A DNA stretch of 64,000 nucleotides from Galaxea fascicularis (taxonomy: Eukaryota; Cnidaria; Anthozoa; Scleractinia; Euphylliidae). A program made the translations under genes and the position numbers. The stretch is from positions 32,331,882 to 32,395,881 of the forward strand of contig OX419338.1 in assembly GCA_948470475.1 (NCBI GenBank), written 5' to 3'. The notes under the pieces were generated by a model. That model ran no database searches and was not told the origin of the DNA. It saw nothing but the letters and a program-made list of their open reading frames with translations. Of the stretch, positions 42,535 through 52,600 are shown piece by piece; the stretch's first letter is position 1, and each line of letters starts with the position of its first letter.

Positions 42535-44157
42535 AAGGTCACGCACCTAGTGGGCACTGAATGTAGTGAAGCGAAGTGCACATCAATGACTGAATACGGG
42601 GGGTGACAAACCTAAAACAACATTCTTCTGCAGATTTTGTCGGGAATCGGGAGACTCAGGAAGTTTTCTGGAAAATACGACATTGTTCTGGGATATTGCA
42701 GAAAAAAAAAGCGAAGTTTAACATTTTTACAAGGATGTCACCGAAAAATTCGGGAGGATCTTCCAAGTCCGGGAGGACTCACAGTTACACATCTTGTTGC
42801 TGAAACAGCGTTTGTTAGAGTTGTCACACCCATCGATCCAACAAACAGCAATGATAACACCAATGATTTGATAACAACTACCTCTTGACAAAATTTCGTT
42901 AAACAAAGAAATCTAAAAGTATTTCTCACAATAACTTGCCACTTCACTAAATACTGGGAACGGGTCTCCTGTATAGAGACAAGTCAAAACGCGAATTCAA
43001 GTAAGATACCAGGCGTGGGGTAACAACTCTTACAAGGCCTGTTTCGGGAGAAAAACAAAATTCTTCCAGGATTCTGGAAACTCGCCATTTTTTCTAGATA
43101 TGACATAGTTCCAGGATATTCAGAAAAAAAAGTGAAGTTCGACATTGTTACAAGAATATAATGTCAGCGAACAACATATTTCCTCTAAAAATATTCTTGG
43201 GGCACCGAGCTGTTCGTTTCGCAGAAAGTCTGGGCGGCAATGTTTTTGGCCCCGAGAAACTAGAATTTTCTTATCGTTCCGTCAGTGCTGGTTTTTGTAA
43301 GGTACTCAGATTTCCCCTTTAAAACCCAGCATTTACAAAATTCAATTTAGTGGACGTATAGACAGTCTGTGGACAGGCCACTGCTACACACACATGTAAA
43401 TCCAATTTATTCATTGGAAAGTGTCTACACTGCCAAGTGCCCAGTACAGTCAAGCCTGGCTAATAAATATTTAATTTTTTGCAATCTACATTTCATTCTT
43501 AACGACTGTACAGTAGTCAAGAGTGTACACGTAGTAATTCTCTGTCTGCACTAACTATTCTCACAAGTGATCAAAATAATCAAAGCATAAACTTAAACGT
43601 AAAACTGTGACAGCTGGCAATTTACAACTTTTTACACGTCTAGTACGGGTAACAGTAATGGCATTCTTCAGATGGAAAAGCTCAAAACAAAGATGAAAAT
43701 TCCTCGTATCGAATGTTCAATTCATTTCAAAACGCCATCACTAAATGAAACAAACTCCCGCCAAGTAAGCACCAACAACAACAAGAACATAAAAACATTA
43801 ACAAAAGCAAGCACGGAAACAAAAATACAAAGTGTTCTGCGCTGAAGGAAAAAAAAGACCTTAAAAAGAGAGCAGCTTTGCTTCACCGTCTAAACAGAGA
43901 AAGAAGCGTTTCTTACTAACCGTGTTGTCCGCCTTAAACAAACGCTACCAAATTGTGTTGTAAAGAGAGAAGAAAAAATATAAAGTATTAACTGAAAACC
44001 AAATACAACCATTGTTCAGACAAGAGCACGAGTTCTGAAGGTCGAACATAGCTTAACCCAGTAAATTAAATGCATAATCCATCGAGCTCACGCAGTCGAA
44101 AAGGGTTCAAGTTTAACTGCCTCGTGTGACGTTGTCTGGAACACTGATAAACTACAA
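42535..44157. other. Intergenic region with a diverged 0.4-kb-spaced repeat
   Basis: A block near 42640-42740 (AAGTTTTCTGGAAAATACGA, GCAGAAAAAA) recurs in altered form near 43060-43150. No gene is supported. On the minus strand this is downstream of the TPR-MYND gene and could include its 3' untranslated region. Confidence 0.4.
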
Positions 44158-44393
44158 TTTTCTGTTTGTAAAATACACCCCGAGTCAATCTTTTTCGCTT
44201 TATAATCCACGTGATCATCTCTAGAAGTCTTTTTCAACGTTCACGAAGTCCATTACTGCCTCGCCCTTTTCTTCTTTCTGTTTGTAAAATACAACCCGAG
44301 TCAATCTTTTTCGTTTTATAATCCACGCGATCATCACTGGAAGTCTTTTTCAACGTTCACGAAGTCCATCACTAACTCGTCCTTTTTTGTTCT
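44158..44393. repeat. Tandem duplication of a 116-bp unit
   Basis: Two units start at TTTCTGTTTGTAAAATACA (44159 and 44275), with about 10 differences between them. It lies about 40 bases past the TPR-MYND stop codon, so probably in the 3' untranslated region. Confidence 0.85.
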
Positions 44394-44434
44394 CAGTTTT
44401 TCACGTATAATTTTATTATTATCAGGATTGTGTT

Positions 44435-44611
44435 TTACTTGTTACACATGTTCTTGTGTCCAGCTTCCCAAGCAAACAGCTGACACTCTCGGCTACAGTA
44501 AACCTCTTCGCAGTTGGCGCATCTTTTCAGTTTGATGCCATCCCCGCCAATGCAGTTGCCACAGCGACGGATTGGTTCCAGGCCACACGCTTTGCGGTAT
44601 TTTTCCAGAGC
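44435..44611 (-). CDS. TPR-MYND last exon (MYND zinc finger)
   Basis: This exon encodes 58 residues from ALEKYRKACGLEPIRRCG to the TAA, with the Cys/His spacing of a MYND finger. It has a CAAACGCAG acceptor. It lies 302 bases downstream of the previous exon on the minus strand. Confidence 0.85.
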   Translation of the reverse strand, partial: ALEKYRKACGLEPIRRCGNCIGGDGIKLKRCANCEEVYCSRECQLFAWEAGHKNMCNK

Positions 44612-47600
44612 CTGCGTTTGGGAAGGTAATTACTGTACTTTAAAAAGAGGTGGCCACACCAACAGGTATACGAGATATCTTACATTATTTGAAATATTTG
44701 TTCTTGATGGCAACCTAACCGCTGTCAATAATGTATACTTGCGTAATTACTTAACAGTGTCGCTACTTAGCTTTTCTTAAGGAAACCTAAAGACAAACTT
44801 TATTTGAATGAGTTGATGATGATGATGATGGTGGTGATGATGATGATGATGATGATGACGACGATGGTGATAATGATGATTGTTTTATACAGTATAATAA
44901 TGTTAATTCCTACCTCCCAGTAGTTTACAATCATATTATTCACAGTTGCTGATTTTCTCAGACAGAATGAGACATCATTCAACGCTCTCAGATGATGGCC
45001 GAGTTCCATGTGCGCTTTGAATCGCCGAAATACGGTTTTTACAAGTATTTTTTCAGCTTCCTCATTTTCTGAAAAACAAAAGGCATTCTTGAAGAGGAGA
45101 TGCTAGGGGCAGTCTCACGCTATTTTTAGTAACACATTGAAAATCAAAAATTCGCTTTTCGGTTGATGCCAAAGGTAAAATAATGGTTAAAATTCCTTTA
45201 GGTTTACTGCAATGCAAAGGAATTATACTCAAACGATTTCGGAGGTAGACAACCGAGACAGGGATCAATTCAAAATTGAAAACGTCGGCCCAGTTTTCAA
45301 GTTTGAATTGAATTTTCGTGTTGCAATTCTCTGAAAATGGATTTTAACATGTTTCGATTCGTCCTTTCACTTAAACTCACTTTATTTCTTGGAATTAGCG
45401 ATGTACATGTAGAAAGCATTCGAATATTAACAAAGTGTTTGAAGCTAGAATTTAGGGAATTTTGAGGAAAAATCACGAAAACCTCCGCGAGACTGCCCCT
45501 TTAAAACTAAACGCAACAGAATAGTATTCGACGTTTGCCCATACCCAAGTACTATATTCTCGCAACCTGGTTTTCGCTTTCTCATATGATTACATGAGCG
45601 GACTGCATGATTGTACAGTGATTGGATAACTAATTGGAAGCAGACCATCTCATCTTTTTCTTTTGCCGCCTTTTAAGGTCCAAAATAGTAACGAACTCAA
45701 ACACGTCTAAAACCACCCCTGCATCATCTGGACATTACAAGTTCTGGTGACCTTGGAAAACAAAGTTGCCTTTGAAAAATAATAATAATAAATAATAAAT
45801 AGATATTTATATAGCGCATTTTCCATATGTCCAAATGCGCTTTACAATATTTGATAATATTTAAAAATAAACTACATCTGTAAAACATGTAAAATATCAC
45901 GATATTAAAAAAGTAACTATAAATGAAAAGAAAAAGCTTGTCTAAAAAGATGGGTCTTTAGTCGACGTTTAAATTCAGGAACGGAAGTGCTACTCCTGAT
46001 CTCATGGCAGCGTCACTGAGGCGGCACAACATGAAATATTCTTTCATAGTAATGCTAAAATATTCACTACAGCTGTCGTTTGACTCCATTTCACATCAGT
46101 TGGTTTGTTGTTAACCTTGAGCCATATGCTAGCCTACTTCTATGCATTTGGGTCCTCAATTAATAAAATAACCGTGGACCATTGGAATCAACGTCAGTGT
46201 ATGGGCAACTGCGCACATACCCCTCCCCTAACCTAACAAGTTATCATAAGCTAATAAGTTAGTGTCAATGTTGGGTCAGGGGTGGAGTAGGTGCAAATAT
46301 ACTGGCATGGATCCGGCTACTGTTCAGTATCTCAAAGTAGAACCCGGTTTGTTCATAGAGGCCGAAGGAAAGGAATTGGATTTTCCTGCAAAATCGCTAC
46401 GTCTTCCCCTTTTTCACAATACAGTTGGCCCCCTATAAAGCTGCCACCCTCGGGGAAATGAAAAAATGGCCGCTTAACAGAGGTAAACAACAATAGAAGA
46501 ACCGACACCGGGGGCGCTTACCATTTACACGATCCATCCGGGTGGAAATTTGAGATGTAAACATTCAACGCCACAGCTTGTGCAAACGCAAGATGGACGA
46601 ATCAGAAAATGTACTAGTATCAGTTGAAAAGCTAAAAAATAACAGAAAAAGTGCTTTGATTAAGCCAGTGACCCATAATTTCTGAAACGTTCCAAATGGA
46701 ATGGTATGTACCATTTGGATTTTCAACCAGAATTTCCGGATTTTCCGTGTAAATGGTAAGGACCCCGGGACTAAGACTACTAACCGCCTAATAGAGGGGG
46801 GGGAGGTGCGGGGGGGGGAGCTTAGTAGAGGTTCGACTGTAATTACAACTTAATCTAAAATACATGTACACATTGTACCTTGAAGGCACCTGGCCATGGC
46901 TTCATTGCAGCCACTCAGTGCGCTCTGCCAGTCTGAATTGTTTAAATGGCACTGAGCCCGGTTACTGTACAACACTGCTGGCAAGACCATCCTGGAAACA
47001 AAACAGACACAAAAACGAGAACACTCGCACACAATGTTAGAAACAGGAAAAGGAGGGAAGAGTATGGCATAACTGTGCTACTGAGGGTGAGAGGGGGCGT
47101 CGCGGAGAGGGGGGGGGGAAGATCAGGAGGGAGGCCGTCCCCTGTAATTTGACCAAGAGGCTGGTCAGTATTAACAGTTGAACTCTGGACCAAAACCACA
47201 AATGAGGTTCATCATTAATATTTATGTACATGTAACTAATCCAAAAAGTACCTAGCGCTGACATTAAAGCAGCCAATCCATTGCGTGTAAGGCCCATGCA
47301 GGCAAAATAATGGCAGAGGTTTCAGAATTTGTGAAAAAAAAAAAGGTGCACAGGAAGACAAACTTTCACTCTTGATTAGAAAACCACTCTCGCTCACTCA
47401 GTGGATCCACGCAGAGTTGACAATGTTTCCAACTGATAAACATCTTGGTGTGCCATTGTTTCCCCCTTGGACAAACATATTCTAGAAATGTGGCTTGAAA
47501 TGATAGAGTTTAAATTTCTGGGAGAAACTGATTGCCGACGTTGAGTCGCCATGCCAACCATCTGTGTAAATTTCTTAATCAATTTGTAATCTATTTAAGG

Positions 47601-47890
47601 TCCTTATAAAATTCTGTTCCGCATGGAACACCTCACATAACAGTGCATTTCCTGGTATTTCCTCAAAGAATGTGGATAATGAAGTGTGATGGACCTCCAA
47701 GGGAAGATTCACCAAGTGCATTATTGTCTCATTGCCACAAAATATGAGCCAAATAAAATTCAATTTTAGCTTTATTTCATCAGCCTTACCATTTTCCATC
47801 TTTACCAGGCTTGCTAGTTCCTTGTGGGATGCATTTTAGTGCCTCAGTGTACAATGTCACTGCTTCATCATAATGGCCTAGTTTAAACTT
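44435..47890 (-). CDS. TPR and MYND zinc-finger protein (3' exons)
   Basis: Four phase-consistent exons (47890-47790, 46991-46879, 45068-44914, 44611-44435) encode about 181 C-terminal residues. TPR-like helices come first: KFKLGHYDEAVTLYTEALKC, AVLYSNRAQCHLNNSDWQSA and FRRFKAHMELGHHLRALNDV. A C-terminal MYND-type zinc finger follows: CGNCIGGDG, RCANCEEVYCSRECQ and WEAGHKNMC, then NK and the stop. TPR arrays bind partner proteins or chaperones and MYND fingers bind proline-rich peptides. I do not recognise the orthologue. The 5' part is missing or lies beyond 47.9 kb; an exon at 55827-55715 fits in phase. The first exon has a weak acceptor. Confidence 0.75.
44808..44881. repeat. GAT trinucleotide microsatellite
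   Basis: A GATGAT repeat with a few interruptions, in the intron just before the last TPR-MYND exon. Confidence 0.9.
44914..45068 (-). CDS. TPR-MYND exon with third TPR-like unit
   Basis: This exon encodes EEAEKILVKTVFRRFKAHME and LGHHLRALNDVSFCLRKSAT, then NNMIVNYWE. It has a GTTTTTCAG acceptor and a GTAGGA donor. Confidence 0.8.
45069..46878. other. TPR-MYND intron with common dispersed repeats
   Basis: It contains an (AAT)n tract and a small inverted repeat around AGCGCATTTTCC / AAATGCGCT at about 45818-45843, then sequence resembling repeats at 22000 and 58850 with the GAGGTTCGACTGTA ending (near 46840). G-rich runs lie at 46794-46820. No exon is seen. Confidence 0.4.
46879..46991 (-). 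CDS. TPR-MYND exon with second TPR-like unit
   Basis: This exon encodes MVLPAVLYSNRAQCHLNNSD and WQSALSGCNEAMARCLQ, a clear TPR consensus. It has a TTTCCAG acceptor and a GTACAA donor. Confidence 0.85.
46992..47789. other. TPR-MYND intron, nothing distinct
   Basis: It includes a G/A-rich stretch at about 47080-47135. No exon or delimited element is visible. Confidence 0.4.
47790..47890 (-). CDS. TPR-MYND exon with first TPR-like unit
   Basis: This exon encodes KFKLGHYDEAVTLYTEALKC and IPQGTSKPGKDGK, a TPR. The donor GTAAGG is good. The acceptor (TTTTGAAAG) is weak, so the 5' boundary may be wrong. Confidence 0.65.
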
Positions 47891-48072
47891 CTTTCAAAAT
47901 TTGAGTACTTTCTTCGTTCATGCAAGCAGACAATTCAAATCGTTCTTTTCCAAATGATATTTCTTCCTGGGACCACAATCTGCAAGTGCCACAATGATAG
48001 AATAAATAAAATAAACACACTGTGTGCATGGAGGGCGGGGGGACTATCCTTTTTTAATCATTACCTACACCT

Positions 48073-49018
48073 GTACACCTACACCTGTAATAAGCTTACC
48101 TTAAACCTGACAAAAACCGAGTTTATGCTAATTGCATCCAGACAGAAATTATCGAACCTTTCAGATTGTCCTTCTTTAACTATAAATAACATGACCGTGG
48201 AGCAGGTGTCATCAACAAAATCCCTTGGGGTCTGCATTGATCAAACTTTAAATTGGGAAAGTCATATAGAAAACATCAGCAAAAAGATTGCTTCTGCCAT
48301 TGGCGCAATAAAGCGCATACGACATCAAATCTCTTTTAATGTTGTAGTCAATGTTTATAATAGCCTTTTTCAGCCTCACTTCGATTATTGTTGTGAGGTG
48401 TGGGGAGACTGTAACAAAGGCCTTTCTGATAGACTCCAAAAACTTCAAAATCGAGCAGCCCATATTTTGATGTCTGCTAATTATGACAGTAATTTGAATG
48501 ATTTGTTCCGAGCACTACGGTGGCGAAAACTCTGTCATCAAAGATTAGAAAAGAAATCTATTATGTTGTACAAAATCTTACATGACATGACACCTGAATA
48601 TTTAAGATCAGGTTTTGTTTTTCGCGATAGTGTGAATTCATATCATTTGAGGAATACTGAAAACGCACTGGCCCTTCCAAAACCTCGCACTGATTATCTA
48701 AAGAGAAGTTTTTCGTATAGTGGAGCTCAGTTGTGGGACAGTTTACCCTTGGAATTAAGACAAGCGACTTCCTTGAGAGATTTTAAGAATGAATTGAGTC
48801 GCCACAGTTTTGAGTAAGTTTTAAGTAGTTAAATAAGATTTTAAACACGGCCTCCAAGAAAAGCAGCCTATATTATTATTTTTTTTTTTACTATTTTTAT
48901 TTTTTATTCTCTGGTGATTGTAATTAAGTGGATAGTGAGTTAGTAGTATTAAACAATTAATTAAGCTGATGGAACTACCGAGTACAAATAAAGTTACCTA
49001 CCTACCTACCTACCTACA
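48073..49018 (+). mobile_element. 5'-truncated L2/CR1-like LINE with a TACC-repeat tail
   Basis: An open frame to 48817 encodes the C-terminal part of a non-LTR reverse transcriptase: NLTKTEFMLIASRQKLSNL, TKSLGVCIDQTLNWESHI, FDYCCEVWGDCNKGLSDRLQ, KLQNRAAHILM and LWDSLPLELRQATSLRDFKN. The catalytic palm is missing. A short 3' region ends in (TACC)n at 48995-49018, a tail style seen in L2-type elements. The frame is undamaged, so the insertion is not very old. The left edge is uncertain. Confidence 0.8.
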
Positions 49019-49336
49019 ACATTTATTGAGGCAAGGATATTGGGTTTTGGAGTTTGTGTGTGTGGGGGTGGGGTTAGGTCTTTCCATGTACATGTACTCA
49101 TTGTGGGATAGGGGTCATGATATTTTTGCCTTGTTAGGGAGGGAGTCTTGAGTCAAAACTGCCACCCACCCCCCCCCCCCGCCCTTCAGCATTCAGCATA
49201 AATAATGCATGCTTGCTAATTTGTTTCACTCAACTTCTCCTTACCATGTCACTAGTCTGTTAATAAAACTGGATATGAGATTACAAGAAATGATCACCAG
49301 GAATCAGTTGAGTTCATGTTTATACAAATTCTCTTT
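49019..49336. other. Region left of the BEL element; repeat related to 14510-14660
   Basis: From about 49210 the sequence (GATGATCACCAG-like, CAGTTGAGTT, TTTATACAAATTCTC) matches 14510-14660 in a dystrobrevin intron. It appears to be a dispersed repeat into which the BEL element jumped. Confidence 0.5.
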
Positions 49337-49341
49337 ATATG
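49337..49341. other. Target-site duplication of the BEL/Pao element (left)
   Basis: ATATG here is repeated at 55439-55443 immediately after the right LTR. Five bases is normal for this superfamily. Confidence 0.9.
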
Positions 49342-49626
49342 TGAACAAAAGAAACAATTTCGGATTTTTGCGTTTTGTAATATTAATTAATTTTGCTTGT
49401 TCCTTTGCACCTTTTCTTACACTTTACGATTTTCTTTGTTCCGTTACGTAATGTTTGTTACAGGCGTGCAATTTTCACCTTTCTAGTAGAACATATATAA
49501 ATAGCTTTCTGTGTTAATTTTAGGTTCGTTCGGCTTCCATTGCAAGTTTATCGGGATTCTTTGGCATTTTGTTCGGCCAGTACCTACGTTTGATTTATCT
49601 GAATTCTTTGGCTTTTCGTTCGGCCA
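49342..49626 (+). repeat. BEL/Pao 5' LTR
   Basis: It starts TGAACAAAAGAAAC and ends TTCGGCCA. A TATA-like box, TATATAAATA, lies at 49494-49503, so U3 is about 170 bases. By eye it is identical to 55154-55438. Confidence 0.95.
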
Positions 49627-49629
49627 AAT

Positions 49630-49647
49630 TGGTAGCAGAGCGAGGTT
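49630..49647 (+). other. BEL/Pao primer-binding site
   Basis: TGGTAGCAGAGCGAGG starts three bases after the 5' LTR. Its reverse complement ends in CCA, as the 3' end of a tRNA does. I cannot name the tRNA with confidence. Confidence 0.75.
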
Positions 49648-49676
49648 ATCGTGGTTCGTCGAAATATCTTCAGAAA

Positions 49677-52600
49677 ATGCAAGCGGATTCAGAAGGAGGA
49701 GAGCCACACCCCGAGACTTGCGAAATGTTGCTCGAGAAATTGAAGATGCAAAAGCGAGTGTCGAAAATGCAATTAACGAAGCTGTATTCACGTTTGGTGA
49801 GGCTGATGTCTCAAGAGCATACGGATATCGAGGGCATTTTAGCTGCTCTAGAAGAAACAGAGGAGAAGAGGTTAGATGTGTTACAAGTTCTGGAAGATTT
49901 AATCGTTATTTACCAGACGAAAGGAGACACACAGAGTGTTACGCGCGCTGAGACGGAGATGGATAAAGTCACGAAGGATACGGACAAAGAAATTGCGACG
50001 GTTAAAGAATTTCTGTCCTCAGTTACGTCCAGAGCTTCGTCGACAGGCGATGATTCATCCGAAAGTGATCCTCAAGAAGAGAAAGCGGCGAATTCAAGTG
50101 AAACGTGCGAGGCATCCGATGGTCGAGTTGACAGAAATCTAGAGAGGATCAAGCTGCCGAAATTTAACGGAGACAAAACTAAATTCCAGAATTTTTGGGC
50201 GACTTTCGAAAGTATCGTGGATGGCACGGATGAACCAGCCAAATACAAGATGATCCGATTAAAAGCTTGCCTCGAAGGCAAAGCAGAAGAAGCAATCTCG
50301 AAGCTAGGATTCTCCGAAGAGGCGTACGAGGAGGCTAAAAACACACTAAAGCGTCGTTTTGGTGGTGAAAGAAGACAACTTCAGAATTATCTAGAAGATA
50401 TCAAGCGGATTAAACCTCTCCAGGAGGGAAACATTCAGGAGCTTGAGAAATTCGCCGACATCCTTGTAAGCACAGTCGTTACTCTACGCGAACATAATCG
50501 TACGAGTGAATTAGAGCCTGGTAGTCTTCTCTTCTCTCTTGTTGTGGAGAAAATTCCGAAAAACATGTCGAGATATTTTCGCTGGGCGTCAGAAAGCCAT
50601 CGATGGGAGTCTTTGCAGACGCTTCGAGATTGGGTTATCGAGGAATGTGAGTACCAAATTAAAGCTATGGAAAGTGTCGAGGGGCTCGGTGCTAAGGGAA
50701 AGCACAAAGAGGAGGACCGGAGAAAGAATCGTGCGTTTACTGCGTTTAAAGTGAGTCGACAAGAACATACTGGTACTCAGAGCCAGCGTAAATGTGACCT
50801 TTGTCAAAGAAGTCATGGGATATGGGAGTGCCCTCGGTTCAGAGACGTAGGGGTGGACGATAGATGGAGGATAGCCAAGGACAAGAAACTGTGCTTTCGT
50901 TGTTTATCTAATAATCACCAAGGAAAGGACTGCTTTCGATCAGGGGAATGTGGAGTTCACGGCTGTCGGAAGAGCCACCATAAATTACTTCATTCATTTG
51001 AAGATTTCAGAAATCGCGACGTGTGTTCTAGTGTTACCAACGAATCAAGACCTCCCTCGCCAGCTCAGAGGGCTTTAACAATCGTAACATGTGACAATGC
51101 CACAGAGAACATTGAACAAGAAACCGAAGAGCGTTCACAAGTAACTACCCTAACCTCTGCGCAGTTTAAGGAAGTTGTATCTCTTCGTACCGTTCCAGTA
51201 TGGTTAACAGCGAATGGGAAGAAGATTAAAGTCAACGCCGTGCTGGACGATGCAAGTACCGTTTCCTATGTGAACGAGGAGGTGGCCGGAGCTCTCGGTC
51301 TGTCAGCAACATACCAGAAAGTTTCAGTGAACGTTCTCAACGAGAAAGTGGAGACGTTTGATTCAATGCCTGTCGATTTAACCCTGGAAAGTTATGACGG
51401 AAACGTAAATTTACCCTTCAAGGCCCTGACTTGTCCTCGTCGAGTGACTGGAAACTACAAGATCGTTGATTGGCAAAAGTACCAAAGCCGATGGCCCCAC
51501 CTGAGCGTGTGTAAGTTTCCAGATGCTGCCGCTGACCCGATCGTTGATGTGTTGATCGGACAGGACCAGATCGATCTCCATTTTTCTAGATGTGATGTGA
51601 AAGGAAACCCAGGAGAACCGATAGCAAGATTAGGTCCTTTGGGATGGTCCTGTGTTGGTCATCCAGACAGAAAATCTATTGCTGGGGACCCACAAACGAA
51701 TCTAGCCTACACCCTCTTCTGCAGACCTCAGGTCTTTGACGAAATCAACGATTCATTGAAACGATTCTGGGAAATCGAAACTCTGGGAATCCAGCAGTCC
51801 AAGCCGGAAGTCATGACTACTGAGGAGAAGATTGCGTTTGAGAAAGTGAGTCAGTCCTTGGTCCATGATGGGGAGCGATACCAAGTCACCGTTCCGTGGA
51901 AATCGGACTGCCCCACCCTACCGAACAACTTTGAAATGGCTTGTAGCCGGTTGAAAAATACAGAAAAGCGCCTGTTACGACAGCCTTTAGTTGGAGAGGA
52001 CTACAAGCAAATCATCGCCTCGTATCTCGAAAAGGGGTATGTTCGTAAGGTTAACGAGAATGACAAAGAGCCGCAGGATGTTTGGTACCTTCCCCATTTT
52101 CCAGTCTGCAACTCTGAACGGGTGACAACAAAGACGAGAATCGTGTTCGATGCCAGTGCCAAGTTCCAGGGTACATCTCTAAATGATCAACTTCTTCCAG
52201 GACCGAAACTGCAAAACAGTCTGTTTGACGTGCTCCTTCGATTCCGCCGTTTTTCTGTTGCTGTTGCCTGTGACGTAAGCGAGATGTACTTACAGATCCG
52301 CATCCCACCAGAAGACCGTTCGAAGTTCAGATTTCTTTGGAGGAATTTGCAAGTTGATCGAAAACCTGAAGTTTACGAATTCGAACGGGTGGTGTTTGGT
52401 GACGCTTCAGCTCCGTTTCGCGCCCAGTATGTCTCCCAGAAAAATGCCAGGCTTCATCAGGAGGAATTTGCCCTTGCCGCTGCCACAGTAATCAAATCAA
52501 CCTATATGGATGACTCTTTGGATTCTGTGAGAGACAATCAAACAGCACTCCAACTAGTACAAGAACTTCAGGATCTGTGGGCGAAAGCTGGAATGAGAGC

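Noticed and set aside
44800..45009. Minus-strand frame ending in an Ile/Val-rich tail
   Set aside because: The tail is the translated GAT microsatellite. Only the part up to 44914 is exon.
47954..48072. First 40 codons of the frame at 47954 as part of the LINE
   Set aside because: They show no similarity to reverse transcriptases and overlap sequence next to the TPR exon. The element seems to begin at about 48073.
49569..49676. Start of the gag-pol frame inside the 5' LTR
   Set aside because: The frame is open there, but there is no ATG before 49677, and translation from the LTR is unnecessary.
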